Below are positions 10,622 through 38,100 of a DNA stretch of 64,000 nt, one piece after another. The position numbers were made by a program, and so were the translations under genes. The notes below the pieces were generated by a model. That model ran no database searches, was not told the origin of the DNA, and saw nothing but the letters and a program-made list of their open reading frames with translations. Each line of letters opens with the position of its first letter. Positions within the stretch are counted from its first letter, which is position 1. Source of the stretch: Petrosia ficiformis (taxonomy: Eukaryota > Porifera > Demospongiae > Haplosclerida > Petrosiidae); contig OX345637.1 in assembly GCA_947044365.1 (NCBI GenBank), positions 11,418,576 through 11,482,575 of the forward strand, written 5' to 3'.

Positions 10622-11911
10622 TTATAAAAACAAAGAAACTTTTCTTTGCAGTTTTGGTGGAAGAAGAGCAATAGAAAGCTTCTCTTTAGCTACCACCATC
10701 AGACAAAAATGCTCCAGAGATGGAAGTAGGTGAAGTGTGTATACCTGAGATAAGGTCTCCAAATTCTGATCAACATTTTGAATACTACTATTTCTGGCTT
10801 TTGTTTTAGGTCTATCATGTACTTGAATTTGTCGCACTCCTCCGCAGATGATTATTTGAGAATGTAGTAGACAAGCACTGGCACCTCTGAGTGGTGGTGG
10901 GCCCTCTCCAAATGGTTTGATGATTGTGATGTGGTTAGTTTTAGTGTCAAGCAAGAACAGATCATCAAAGAATTTCCCATAGGCATAACCACCACAATAA
11001 ATAATGCATGAACCAAAACATACTCCTGTTAGAGTCGTTCGACCAGGAGGCTGATATCCAGTCAAGAAAAGCTTTCTCCATTTATGAGAGATAGTGTTGT
11101 ATTCATAAAACTCCTTATCATATTGACATGCTCCAATTCTTCTTACACACCCAAAAGGAATCTCTGGAGATCTTCCCCCGAACATGATGATTTTTCCATC
11201 CACATAAACAGCAGAGTGGAAGTCTCGATGTAGCAGAAGAAAGTCCCTTGGTAGGGGTCAACCACCATAGCCTCCTGTTGGAGGTATTTTATAGTTGGGC
11301 GTCTCAACACTCCAAATTTGTGTCTCCATGTTGAATGAAAGAAGTTCAGTCGTATAGAGGTCACCGCGATAACTACCTTGCTCTACCCTTCCACCTTGAA
11401 TGTACATTATAGGGCCATTCACTGCACAGGCATGGCCGAATCGAGCTGATGGGTATGCACAGTCTTCTACTAAGCAGTCCAAAGTCATCCACAAATTGTT
11501 TTTGATGTCATACCATTCAACTTCTCCAAAAAATGTGGAGCCATTCTTTCCTCCATATAAGTACAGCTTTCCATTGTAGTAGCAGCAAGAGTGACCATGT
11601 CGACCAGGAAGTGTCAGGCCAGATGTATGAAGCACTCTCCATGTAGATGCTTCCTTCTCTAATGTGTAAACAGTCAGCTTCTCGTCATCTTGAATCTGCT
11701 CTAGGACACCATCTTGATTGTGATAAAATCCGTGAAAGCCTTCTTGCCCTTGTGGTAACCAGTCATTGTCGTTACCTCCGAGAGAGTATAACGTCTCTCC
11801 ATCTGTAATCAGTACATGGTTCACTCGAGGCAGAAAGCCATGACAGTTATTAGCAGTCCAGACATATCGTCGTTCTGCTATTGGTATAGCTGTTGGTCGT
11901 TCTATCCAGTA
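10622..11911 (-). pseudogene. Kelch-repeat gene copy C, start lost and internal stop
   Basis: The sequence is collinear with the intact Kelch copy and remains in one frame from about 11911 to the TAA at 10624-10622. Two lesions are present. The region matching the start codon reads AATTTTAC, with an in-frame TAA just upstream. An in-frame TGA at 11260-11258 stands where copy A has Leu and copy B has Phe. The BC-box-like segment has Tyr in place of Cys (TLSQVYTLHL). The lack of frameshifts suggests recent inactivation. A shorter product from an alternative start cannot be excluded. Confidence 0.8.
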
Positions 11912-12002
11912 AAATTAATGACTCGTGTTAGCCCCTCCTCCTTTTTGATAGATCATTATTCTATGGGCGTTTCAGAGACAAATTGGTCTTCAAACAAGAA
12001 TC

Positions 12003-12207
12003 CGTCAACCTGTATATAATGAAGCAGTACACTTTCCCTAATGGCCTTTGATGCTATTCATTTGTAGAACATGGCTAAATACGTACATACAAGTTCATAA
12101 TGTTTCGCCCTGAAACTTTTTGTATGTACGTATTTAGCCATGTTCTGCAAATGAATAGCATCAAAGGCCATTAGGAAAAGTGTACTGCTACTCATTATAT
12201 ACAGGTT
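12003..12207. mobile_element. Fold-back MITE
   Basis: Two arms of about 90 bp are near-perfect inverted complements, separated by only about 25 bp. The outer ends read AACCTGTATATAATGA on the left and TCATTATATACAGGTTAA on the right. The core of each arm contains ACATGGCTAAATACGTACAT or its complement. No coding capacity is present. The structure would form a long hairpin. A target duplication was not identified. Confidence 0.7.
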
Positions 12208-12600
12208 AATGACATGACCATTTTTCTGTGATCTGATTTGCTATAATAACAACTTGTTTTTTTTTTCAACACAAATGATATACAAATGTAATACAATAGG
12301 CTAAATATTAATGATGTACTAAATATATTATAAAGTGTGTGTACATTATTTATATTAACACTAGCAAACATAATATAGAGAACAAAGGGTTAAGTTATAA
12401 AGAAAAGAAGATAGTTATAATATAATGAGAACAGGGAGAAAAAGGGTAGAGTTTGAAAGGTATTTGAAATAATTAAAAGTTTATCAGTGACCAGTGGTTA
12501 GATTTTTTTGAAAGAAGATTTTTTAGTTTGACAAACTATATTTGCATTCTAATTATTCCCCTTTCCGTCTCTTTGTCACATGCTTTGCTGTGTTATCTAC
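12208..12600. other. Intergenic between Kelch copy C and the GSK3 3' end
   Basis: Bases 12210-12425 match 3310-3485 near Kelch copy A. The remainder contains nothing recognisable. It probably includes the GSK3 3' untranslated region, since the stop codon of that gene is at 12660-12658. Confidence 0.4.
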
Positions 12601-12657
12601 CTCAGGACTAATACAAAACACATACATACATACATACATATAGACACATAAATACAG

Positions 12658-27088
<14,431 letters not shown>

Positions 27089-27878
27089 GGTTATAACATT
27101 CCACAACTTGTGTTCATAAGATTTTGAAAACGAAATACAAAAGAAGAAATACCTGCTCCTGAAATAAAACAATTTGGGGGGGTCTCCACCCTCCTAGTAC
27201 TTCCCCCAGTGAGTGAGAATATCTGGGATCTGTAACAAATGGCTATTTTAAAGCCTCTTTGTATCTTCCCGAGTGATAATTATGTCTATGTAGTAATACA
27301 CAGCTGTAACTTTCACTTCTTCGCTTCTCTCTTCACCTTCAAAGTTAACAACAGGAACGGAAATATACGGAGAAATGGTTTCAAATTTACTTATACAGAT
27401 AATTAGAGTAATCACGTCTCCACCTTAATAGAATGTTTCGCAATGATTAACAATAATTAACAATAGTTATTAATAATAATTAAATAAACATTAATTAGTT
27501 CAGTTTGTTTTAATTAATGATTCTACAGCAGGTCCAAGTTAATATTTAAGAGTTCTCTATCTGTGGGAAAATAGGAAAAGTAGATTGATGCATTTCATTA
27601 TAGATGAATGGAGGGGCTAAATATGAGAAATGGGCTGAGCCTGAGCCACACCCCTGTTACAATGAACATTCCAAGTAAATCTCTCGTTGTGTGGTAGAAG
27701 CTCTTGCAGCTTTTTTAAAATGGATAACCACACAAAGAATTTAAGTAGGCAGATTCATAATCAGTTCTCTAATTACATTTTTCAAACTTAAATTATTTCT
27801 GCCCACACAGACTTTTGTGGGGGCAAGTGCCATGCCATCTATTCCTATTCCACTGCCTATGCTTATACTACATGTACA
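27089..27878. promoter_or_regulatory. Upstream region of GSK3
   Basis: This is the 5' flank of the GSK3 start codon (27088). No canonical TATA box is identified and no gene is visible. It is the most likely location of the GSK3 promoter, since the next gene is divergent and 5 kb away. Confidence 0.3.
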
Positions 27879-27879
27879 T

Positions 27880-28155
27880 TAGTGTTGTTTTAGTTAACTA
27901 TAACTATAACCCCTTGTAGTAATTAACGCATTGCGACTTTTAGTTAACTAAACTATAACTAACAAGTTTACAACTATAACTAACTAAATAATGGGCACTT
28001 TTAGTTAGTTAACTAAAACTAAAACCTTTTTAGTAAGCATAAATTATTACTAAGTTAATTAAACTATAACTAAACTAAAATTATGATAAACTAGTCATAC
28101 TATAACTACATGTATAACTAAAAGTGGTCATTATTGTTATACTAAAACAACACTA
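27880..28155. mobile_element. MITE family B, copy 2
   Basis: The ends AGTGTTGTTTTAGTTAACT and ACTAAAACAACACTA are complementary over 15 bases. The internal ACTATAACTAAA motifs are as in the other copies. Confidence 0.7.
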
Positions 28156-28196
28156 ATGTGCATGTACATGTATAATTGTGCACCTGTTGTGAAAAT

Positions 28197-28737
28197 CAGT
28201 CATTAGGCAAATAAGAATTTTCTCAAGCTTTTAGCTTTAAATGTTCAATACGCCAATTTGCATAGGAAAATAACTAATTTGGTATCTAGCAGGGCATAAA
28301 CAAAGGTGGTAACATTCAAAGGTTCGTTACCTTCAAAAGTAGAATCCATTCCACAAAGGTTCGTAATTAACACGTGGTTAATTATTTGCTGCAATAATTA
28401 TTTATAACCCTTAATTAATTATTACATTTGTCACGTGGAGATTGATAATGGCTGAGAGTGAAGAGACCATGGACAAGAGTGTGGACTTTCAAAACCAGAA
28501 TGTACTGAATCTCATCTGCCATTTTCTGAATTAAGAGATCTCCCATTAGATAAACACTTGTATAGGTACAAAGTTAACACATTCATAGTGTTACACCTTC
28601 GTTTATGCCCTGGTATCTAGGTAGAGGAGTAATTGCTCTTTCTGGATACCTAAGTTTAGTTGACTACCTGTACTTGTATGTGTTTAAATATAAGTGTTCA
28701 GAAACATTAATTTATGCCAAATGATTGATTTTCACAT
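28197..28737. mobile_element. MITE family A, copy 3, with a nested insertion
   Basis: The ends TGTGAAAATCAGTCATT and AATGATTGATTTTCACAT are inverted. The palindromic core is interrupted at about 28300-28600 by unrelated sequence flanked by GCATAAAC and its complement, consistent with a second element nested inside. The nested part includes a 28-codon frame from 28449 that I do not call a gene. Confidence 0.5.
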
Positions 28738-28961
28738 CAATGGTCATGCACAATTGTACATTACCAGAGATTTCAGCTATTCACTTGCAATTAAAATGTA
28801 TGGGTGGCCATTTTTTTCCATGCCATCCCTACACAGAGAGTACTACTATACTCTCTGATATATATTATACATGTATAACTACAACTATACTTACATGTAC
28901 ATAATCCTATATAAATTTTAGTGTTGTTTTAGTCACACTCTTCAGTTTCATAGTGTCTAGT

Positions 28962-29293
28962 AGAGTTGGGCAATACTTCATTAATACATTGAAATATTAA
29001 TGCATATTGTAATAATTGTATTGCATGATTTTGTTTGGCCAATATTATTGCAACAGCAAAATATTGTCTTACTGCAATTAAATAGCTATAATATATGCAC
29101 TTGAAAAATATTATAACACTTGAGCAGTATGCTCCCAAAACAAGGATCAAAAGTGTCATCTTTTAAGAAATGACGCTATTTTTGGTATCATAGACAGTAT
29201 CAATGAATATATAGTTGCAATATTGCAATAATCGCAATTCGCAAGTCACCTTTAGCAATAATTGCAAACTTTTCAGTATTGTCTAACCCTGAC
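28962..29293. mobile_element. hAT-type MITE
   Basis: It is flanked by GTCTAGT on both sides (28955-28961 and 29294-29300). The termini AGAGTTGGGCAATACT and AGTATTGTCTAACCCT are imperfect inverted repeats of the hAT type (CAGxGTTGGGCAATA). No coding sequence is present. Confidence 0.65.
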
Positions 29294-29395
29294 GTCTAGT
29301 TTCTGAAAATTTAATAAATAAAACATTAACTAAATGTTTCCATTACTGGTCAATTTCTATTTCAGTCATCAGATTAAAGCAGATCATACTTAACC

Positions 29396-29706
29396 CTTTT
29401 CACACTGGCACTAATGTATATTCTGGATTCAATTCTGATTGAATCCAGATTCACAGATTGAGATAATTAACTTCGATTGATAGAATCTAGATTCAATCAA
29501 TCAACTTGAAGAGGTGGTTTGAAAGTGGATTCAATCAAGATGATAATTGTGTTGCTATGGAAACTAAATGTTTATATGACTAACTAAGGTTTAGTCGGTG
29601 AACAGAGTTGATCTGGATTCAATCTGGATTCAATCCGGATTAGTTAATACAAAACTAGTTTGATACAACATCAAACCTGGATTAAAAGTAAACTAGTGTG
29701 AAAAGA
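29396..29706. mobile_element. Possible MITE with GGATTCAA repeats
   Basis: The ends CTTTTCACACTGG and CTAGTGTGAAAAG are inverted repeats of 13 bases with one mismatch. The inside contains repeated TCTGGATTCAA motifs in both orientations. A target duplication was not resolved. Confidence 0.45.
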
Positions 29707-30560
29707 ACTTTACATAAATTATTATTTTATATTATTAGAGGATATTCTAATTATATGTTGATAATAATAGGGGCACTTTACACTAATTACAAAGTAGAAT
29801 CACATTGAGTTGAAATTGAGATTACTATAAATCCATAATTTTAAATGTGTGTGTACAGATGCAGTAATATGGGTTCAATCACCGTGGTAACCACACTGTA
29901 CATGCTGAGAATGTGGATCTGAGGTATAAATTACACTACATGTGTACAATAAGCTTTAGATTTAGCCTAAGGGATGCTAAATAACATGAATGCCGACAAA
30001 TAGGTGTATAGCCATTATAAACCATATTCATAGATAATTTTGGTAATTAAATTGTATTCATAGACATATTCATAGGCAAATTACCCACACATCTTGTCTT
30101 CAAGCAATGAATCCACAATGACACTACAGATCTGAGACTTGTTTGTGGTTTCCACTATACAAACCAGGCTCTAAATCCCAGTTCATACTATAAACTGGGA
30201 TTTATACTACTGTATATACTTAGAGTGTTTGACATCAAAGGGAATTATTCATGCTATGGTTTATGTAGCATTATTGTTTAACACTGTTATATCAATTGAT
30301 AATCAATTAATAAATAATGATTTTACATGTTAATAAACACTAATTAGCAACGTAATGATAGATGTACTATAAACTCACATGTAGTATAAAGGTCATGACT
30401 TCTCTCTTTTTTCATGTGCTCGTAATATTCCAGCAAAGATCCTAATAGTAAAATATAGATTCTTCGAATTGAGTAAACATTTTTTAAACAAAGTAATGAA
30501 GAATACGATTATCACAGATAAATTAATGTACATCAATAATAATATGTTATATATCTATCT
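29707..30560. other. Intergenic, nothing recognised
   Basis: The sequence is AT-rich, without open frames of coding character, repeats or RNA-like structures that I could support. Confidence 0.4.
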
Positions 30561-30766
30561 GTTCGCTGGCCTAGCTATTCTTCATTTGTCTATCTACCTA
30601 TCTATCCATCCACCTATCCATTTGTCTGTCTATCTATCTGTACATTCATCTGTTCATCCATCTGTCTATCTATCTGTAGATTCTGTACAATCATCTATCT
30701 AACATCTCTGTCCATCTATACAGTATTCATTTATCAGCCCAATATTTCAGATATTAGTAATGTTAA

Positions 30767-31281
30767 CCCTTAGAGGACTGAGCTTAAATTCTTCCCATTT
30801 CCAACACTGGCGACTCTATTGCATATATTTTGGCCACCGTTCACTTTCTCTACCCCAAACCTGGCTCCTTTTCCGACATGGAGTACTACTTCTACCAACT
30901 TGCTTACCGGGACTTGAAAGTCTCCAAGTGCTTCGTAGGATTAAATTAAATGCAGTGCTCTCCCTCTTCTGACTGGAACTGGGGCAAACAAAATGACCCC
31001 ACTGCATGGCAACACCAGCTACACCCACGATTTCAGGTTTTACAGCAAGGGAAATGCCTCAGGTGTCCACCAGAGCGCGTGGGCGGGGTCACTAAAATTC
31101 CCCCCGTAGTCATTATTTAGGCCAAAGGGCGGCCGAAAAACCATCAACTTTTTGGGCCATTTTCATGGGCTTGTGCCTGACGCCAATTACAAGCATTTGA
31201 AGAGCTTCATAAAGCTAGGAACACACTTTGAACCACGTAGGGGTGAAATGTCACATAAATGTGACATCAGTCTTCTAAGGG
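30767..31281. mobile_element. piggyBac-like MITE with TTAA target duplication
   Basis: It is flanked by TTAA at 30763-30766 and 31282-31285, the piggyBac target site. The termini CCCTTAGAGGACTG and CAGTCTTCTAAGGG are inverted with one mismatch. The inside is unusually GC-rich for the window and holds open frames on both strands, none with a recognisable domain. Confidence 0.7.
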
Positions 31282-31294
31282 TTAAACGTTCATC

Positions 31295-31508
31295 TTACTA
31301 GTATAACTATAACTAAAACCCTTTTTAGTAAGGGATTAAGACTTAAATTACAAGTCTGTTGCAATAACTACAACTATCTAAATATTGCAATTGGGCACTT
31401 TTAGTTAGTTAACTAAAACCCTTTTAGTAAGCCTAATATTATATTAGTTAATCAACTAGAACTATAAAAATTTGAATTTGAAAAACCACCACACTAAAAC
31501 AACACTAG
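31295..31508. mobile_element. MITE family B, copy 3 (5' end damaged)
   Basis: It has the same ACTATAACTAAAACCC and GGGCACTTTTAGTTAGTTAA blocks and right end ACTAAAACAACACTA as the other copies. The left terminus is missing. It abuts the piggyBac-like element. Confidence 0.6.
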
Positions 31509-31759
31509 TGTTAAGATATATAATCAGTTTCTGATGATAGTGTGTATATATTTTGTGATGTCATAAATCATAACCTGCTTAGTTCAACTGCTGATAGAAA
31601 ATAAATCTTTATTTCTCGACTTGTGCAGTGAGGATAGCTACAACCTGCAGACAAATGACACACAACATATTTTATACACACTACAGTGTCAACACCATTC
31701 CAAATGACACATCCAGCAATTATATATAATTATGTTAATTAAAAATAATATTGACAGAC

Positions 31760-31874
<115 letters not shown>

Positions 31875-32049
31875 GATTGCAACAGTACTGATAGCCACAT
31901 ACTTCATACTTCTATAAGTGCATTTCAGAGTTACTGATACTTGATTAGATTATCTTCCAGATAAATGCTTTAAGTTAGCTGTACTGAAGCTCCACTTCCC
32001 ATGATTGTGAAGTGTGAAGTGTGAACTACACTTTTGTCTGAGCTCCGCC

Positions 32050-32090
32050 CATATTATGACGTAATACAAACCAGACACGCCCCTTTTTCT
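32050..32090 (+). promoter_or_regulatory. Probable proximal promoter of the PRA1-family gene
   Basis: TGACGTAA (32057-32064, CRE/ATF-like) and CACGCCCC (about 32076-32083, GC-box/KLF-like) lie 40-65 bases upstream of the ATG at 32122. The local GC content is higher than the surroundings. The assignment rests on motif match only. Confidence 0.4.
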
Positions 32091-32121
32091 ACTAAGCACT
32101 TTTGTACTACTTTCTTTCCAA

Positions 32122-35100
32122 ATGGCTGAAGAAGAGAAAGTTGACTTCGATTCTTTCACGCTGATATCTACCTCAGATGAAGGAGGAGGTGGTGTTGGAG
32201 GACTGGTTGATAAATTCCAGATGGGAAAAGAATGGTTGCAAAAGAAACAATCTGGTATTCAATATAAGTATATATATACATGTAATGATGTAGTGATAGG
32301 ATGATACATGACATTTTCATTTTGATATGATACTGAGTAGTTTAGGAATGAGCATTGATGGTATCAAGTTAGTATAATACTGATGGTTGATAGTAAGTGT
32401 GTGTAAACAATGCATGTACGTTTTGATAATCACTTCATATTTTGCTTACATTAGGGCTTGGGCTATGTTTAACAATGGGCATGGATATTGTAAATTGTAA
32501 TAAGTATGGCAGAATGAATGTGCTGTAGTAGTGTTGGTATTAATATTCATACATGTAGTTACACAGAGGAATGGATTATGACAGTTCTGTTTACGCTACT
32601 ACAAAGTAAAGTTCCAGACTACATGTACATGTGGTTCAGACTTCCCATTAATAATATATCCCTTTTGGTATGGTAAGGATCACTTCAGAACTGTTCCAAA
32701 AGTGTTTATACATCAAACTGCTCTTCTGTGTATTTTAAAACAAATTTCAGGCATGGTATGGAAGTATTGAGTACTTCAGATATCATATCACTCCTTGCCG
32801 GTATGAGTAATTTACAGTATCTGACATTATTAAGTTTTCATACTATCACTGTACTTCCATTGACTACAGTCTACCTTGTGAGTGAAGTACACTGTACTTC
32901 GAATGTAATACACACAGTATTACACCTTAGTACTATGCTATCACACACAAATGTAAAGGGAATTCACACATTACTATGATTACAGTACAAAGTAGTATTA
33001 CATAGAAGTACAGTTGACTATCACCTTATTAAAGTTTAGGTCTCATCATAGTATGTACTTAATATAGTCAGGTACCCAGGGTGTCCTTGGGCTTTTTTTT
33101 TTATGGATTAGAACACTTCTTGTCAGCCTAAGTACATGTACTCTTCATAAAACAGGAATTATTTACCTTTTTCCCTTAACTACTTTATGATTTACATGTA
33201 TTATCCAATTATATATATACATGTATATAATATATATAATTATATATATATATATATATATATATAATTATATATATTATATACATATAATATATTATTA
33301 TTATAATTATATTATTATTACAGGAGTTCATCCCTGGGCTGAATTCTTTAATGTACGTTCTGTATCAAGACCAGCAAATGTTGGTGATGCTACTAGCAGA
33401 TTGTTATCAAATTTGAGAATTTTCTATATGAACTATCTTTTTGTGTTTATGGGATTAACAGTTTATTGTGTGTAAGTTTTAATACAACTACATGAACATG
33501 TACATGTACATGAACATGTACATGTACATGTTCTGTCAGGTAGAGCTTGGCAATATCAAATGTTGTGGTAACGATTAATTGTCAAGTATTTAATTGCGAT
33601 TATACAATTAATTGTGATTTTTTTTACTCAAACAAGAACTACAATGTATTACAAGTTTTTTGCAGTTCATTGACTGTGTGTGGTTTCATGCATGATCGTT
33701 TTTTTGTCACAATGTTTCCACCGAGGCTGAAAATGCGTTCTGATGATACGCTTGTAGCATTTACACATAGATATTACTACATTGCACATGTGCATACATG
33801 TACACCATGTATGTGCTTACAATGTACATAATGATACTGTAATGCATGCATACACTTTGATAATTTACACTATTTATACTGTATAGTGTATACAGGTATA
33901 TTATGTACTTTGTGTACACACTGTGCAAATCAACCAAATTACTGATGATACACCTAAGCTATACCATTGACTAATTGTTAATAATTGTTAATAATTGTTA
34001 ATAATTATTAATTGTCCACAATAATTTAAAATTTCAATACAATATAATAAGATGATTACAGAATTAATTGTTATATTGCCAAGCACTACTGTCAGGTCAT
34101 CTGTTCATCCATCCAGTGATCTCACATTCATCCATCCAGCCAGCTTGTCATCTTCCTATTCATCTAACCTTGTGTTCATTTATCCATCTAGTCATCTACC
34201 TATTCATCTACCCATTTGTCCATTCATCCATCCAGTCATTCATTCAATTTTTCTTTCATCTGTCATTCATCAATTCAACCACTCATTTTATTCATCAATC
34301 AATTCACAGTGTATTCATCCATCCATTTGTTCACCCATCTATCCATGTATTTATCACTCCACCCATCAATCCATCATTCATTCATCCATCCATTCATTCA
34401 TTCATTCATCCATCCGTCTAATCACCCATCCATCCATCTAATCATTTACCCATCCATTCAGTCATTCATCAATCCATTCATCCAGCTATCCATTCATCCA
34501 TCCATCCATTCATCTATTTATCCATCCATTCATCTATTGTCATATATTGTCATATATACATACACTCAAATCTACAAGTAAATCATTTTATTCACAGTGT
34601 TACAAATCCCATATTACTGTTCGGTGTTGCATTCTGTGTTTTGGCATATTGGTTCATCAGCATCAAAAATAAAGGAAATAACATCACAACATTAGGTAGG
34701 CATGTGTATATAACATACCAACATCATCACATGAACACAATGAATACAGGGCACCTCATACCAGCATAATAGTGAAACCTCTTGGATAATGTTTGTTGCC
34801 AGAGGTTGATTTACAGTATATGTCAATAAAAAGTCACCATACAGTATAGTAATTACTCAGTAGTTTCATTATCACACTACAGTAGTTCAACAGTAGTTTT
34901 GACAGTAATTGATATACTGAACAACACAGTAGTGAGACAGTAATTACTATACTATACTGACAGTAGAAACTGTAACTGTATAGGGACATTTTATTGACTT
35001 ATACTGTACATGTACATGTATAATGGTGATTTGTGTTCTGATAATGAATATTAATAGTGTCTCCCTCGTGGTTAGAGCCTGCATAATAGAGTTTGTGTGC

Positions 35101-38100
35101 TCTCTATTGAGTAATGAGTATGTTCTTGTTTTGGTGGTATCTGAATAGAGGACACCTCTCATTTTATTGATGGTGTCTTCATTTGATTGTCTCAAAGAAG
35201 ACACCTGGATAAATTAATCAGAGAATATTTAACCCTTTGTTGTAAGATACATATACACCCTTGTGTCCATATTCTAGGAGTATATATGCAATCCTCAAAA
35301 TAATGTCCAGCAATTGGCCATTTTCTCGATATTTTGGCTCTTTGTGTGGACAAAACTGTATATGACTGTCTGATTAGTTATAAGAATAAAACAAAAATAA
35401 GAACAATAATCCCATAGCAAGGTTAATTGTAAGTCAAGAGCAGTCATGGCCTAGTGGGTTACTTCTGTATCTCATAAGCCATAAATGGGTACAGTGCTGG
35501 TTTTCTGGACAAAATTCACAACTTGCTGGTCAATATTGTTTTGTGTATATGTTTCTGCTGTACACTTTCAAAAACTATTTCAAGCACTGGAACATGTAGG
35601 TCACTCTGAGTGGCAGTCATGATTTTTATTTGACTTTTTTTGTACATGTACAATCAGTGTTTTTGATAAGCTTATATGGTGTGCTATTGGCCCAAAGAGC
35701 TTCTTATTTGGCACTGCACAGTTCTCTCTTCCAGCTATATAGTGGTGCAGTTAATTATGATTATATTGTCACTAACAGCATTGTACAGTGTATGTGACCA
35801 TGTTTGCCAAAATCCATCGTTTTGAGGACATTTTTGCTTAAAAGCTTGTTATTTGGTTGTTTTATTTGTAGGATATCACTGACATTATATGCTCTGTAGA
35901 TATCAAATTTCAGTGACTCCTTTCACAAAATGGCTGAGTAGAAACCATTGATTGATCCTTCAAATGATCAAATTACACAAATGTGACCCAATTTGGGAAA
36001 ATCACACGTTGGCATACAGTGTGTATAATAATTTTGACGAAATGCTTACTATCCAACACTAGCTGTTCAGCCATTCTATACAGGAAGCTAACTACATTTG
36101 GTATTCATGAGGCTGGAGCATTAACTGATCTTCCTGGATACCATATTCTATTTGCTTCCTGTACAAAATAGACAAATAGTGAGTGTTTGAAGGTAAGTAT
36201 TTTGTTCAAAATTATTATGCGTCACAAAATGTGGTTTTCCCAAATCAGGTCACAAATAATTATGGTCTCATATAATAGTAATACTGTATATGATATCTGA
36301 GTTGTGACCTTACCAAACCACCTTTCAACCAGTTTGTGTAGAATTCTATTTTTGTCATGTTGCACATTAATTTATATATCCATGTACAAGTATTTAATGT
36401 CACATGATATTCACATGATATAGGGCGTGAATTCAGTCCTGCAGAGTTATACACAGCATTAGGAGTTATCAGCGTACCAGTATTTTATATTGTAGGTGCT
36501 GGAAGTGCTATATTTTGGATTATAGGTATGTCTATTTGAGTATATACATATACATGCATAATAATAATTATTGTACCTACTAAGATGGCAGTGAAAAAGA
36601 CCACGTGCTAATTAACTTTTTAGATTTCTGAGGCGACTGTGATACTATCATAATCTTTTTGTTTTACTTACATGTACATGTAGCTGAAAATAGGTAGTAT
36701 AATCAATATGGCTAGTTTCAATATGGCTAGTTTCAATATGGCTAGTTTCAATATGGCTAGTTTCAATATGGCTAGTTTCAATATGGCTAGTTTCAATATG
36801 GCTAGTATCAATATGGCTAGTTTCAATATGGCTAGTTTCAATATGGCTAGTTTCAATATGGCTAGTTTCAATATGGCTAGTTTCAATATGGCTAGTTTCA
36901 ATATGGCTAGTTTCAATATGGCTAGTTTCAATATGGCTAGTATCAATATGGCTAGTTTCAATATGGCTAGTTTCAATATGGCTAGTTTCAATATGGCTAG
37001 TTTCAATATGGCTAGTTTCAATATGGCTAGTTACAATATGGCTAGTTTCAATATGGCTAGTTTCAATATGGCTAGTTTCAATATGGCTAGTTACAATATG
37101 GCTAGTTACAATATGGCTAGTTTCAATATGGCTAGTTACAATATGGCTAGTTTCAATATGGCTAGTATCAATATGGCTAGTTACAATATGGCTAGTATCA
37201 ATATGGCTAGTATCAATATGGCTAGTTTCAATATGGCTAGTTTCAATATGGCTAGTTTCAATATGGCTAGTTTCAATATGGCTAGTTTCAATATGGCTAG
37301 TTTCAATATGGCTAGTATCAATATGGCTAGTTTCAATATGGCTAGTTACAATATGGCTAGTTTCAATATGGCTAGTATCAATATGGCTAGTTTCAATATG
37401 GCTAGTTTCAATATGGCTAGTATCAATATGGCTAGTTTCAATATGGCTAGTTTCAATATGGCTAGTTACAATATGGCTAGTTACAATATGGCTAGTTTCA
37501 ATATGGCTAGTTTCAATATGGCTAGTTTCAATATGGCTAGTTACAATATGGCTAGTTTCAATATGGCTAGTATCAATATGGCTAGTTTCAATATGGCTAG
37601 TTTCAATATGGCTAGTATCAATATGGCTAGTTTCAATATGGCTAGTTACAATATGGCTAGTTTCAATATGGCTAGTTTCAATCCAGTGATCTCTGTTCTG
37701 TACAGTACCTTGGATATCCTGATCTCGTTCCAAACCAGGAGCAGATATTGTTTGCGTTATTGTGTACTACAAACTGACACACCCTTTAGTGACCACATGT
37801 TATTTTGCATGTTAATTAGCACATGTATAAACAGTTGAATGCAGGCTCTTTTTCTCTGCCATCTAAAAAGCCCGGGTATGAGGGTAGTATACATGTACGT
37901 GTATGTACATATATGTACATCACAGTACATGTGTGTGTACATGTACTTGTGTGTGTATGCATACATTGTACATGTAGTGCTGCTAGAAAATCTGTAGTAC
38001 TTGACATTATTAAGTTTACATACTATCACTGTACTTCGAATGTACTACACAGTAATACACCTTAGTGCTATGCTATCACATACAAATGTAAAGGAAATTC

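Noticed and set aside
11258..11260. In-frame TGA of Kelch copy C read as selenocysteine
   Set aside because: The aligned residues in the other copies are Leu and Phe, not Cys, and the copy has also lost its start codon. Pseudogene decay is simpler.
28449..28532. Short frame of 28 codons starting MAESEETMDK
   Set aside because: It lies inside a nested MITE insertion, is very short, and no splice partner or repeat evidence supports it.
34052..34581. Ile-His-Pro-Ser-rich frames in three phases
   Set aside because: Products of the ATCC/ATTC tetranucleotide repeat.
35445..35515. tRNA-like box A (TGGCCTAGTGGGTTA)
   Set aside because: No acceptable box B at the right distance and no cloverleaf.
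36648..37838. Long open frames on both strands across the 15-bp repeat (361 and 376 codons)
   Set aside because: They follow automatically from a 15-base unit without stops. Initiation and termination lie in unrelated flanking sequence, and no splice signals connect them to a gene.
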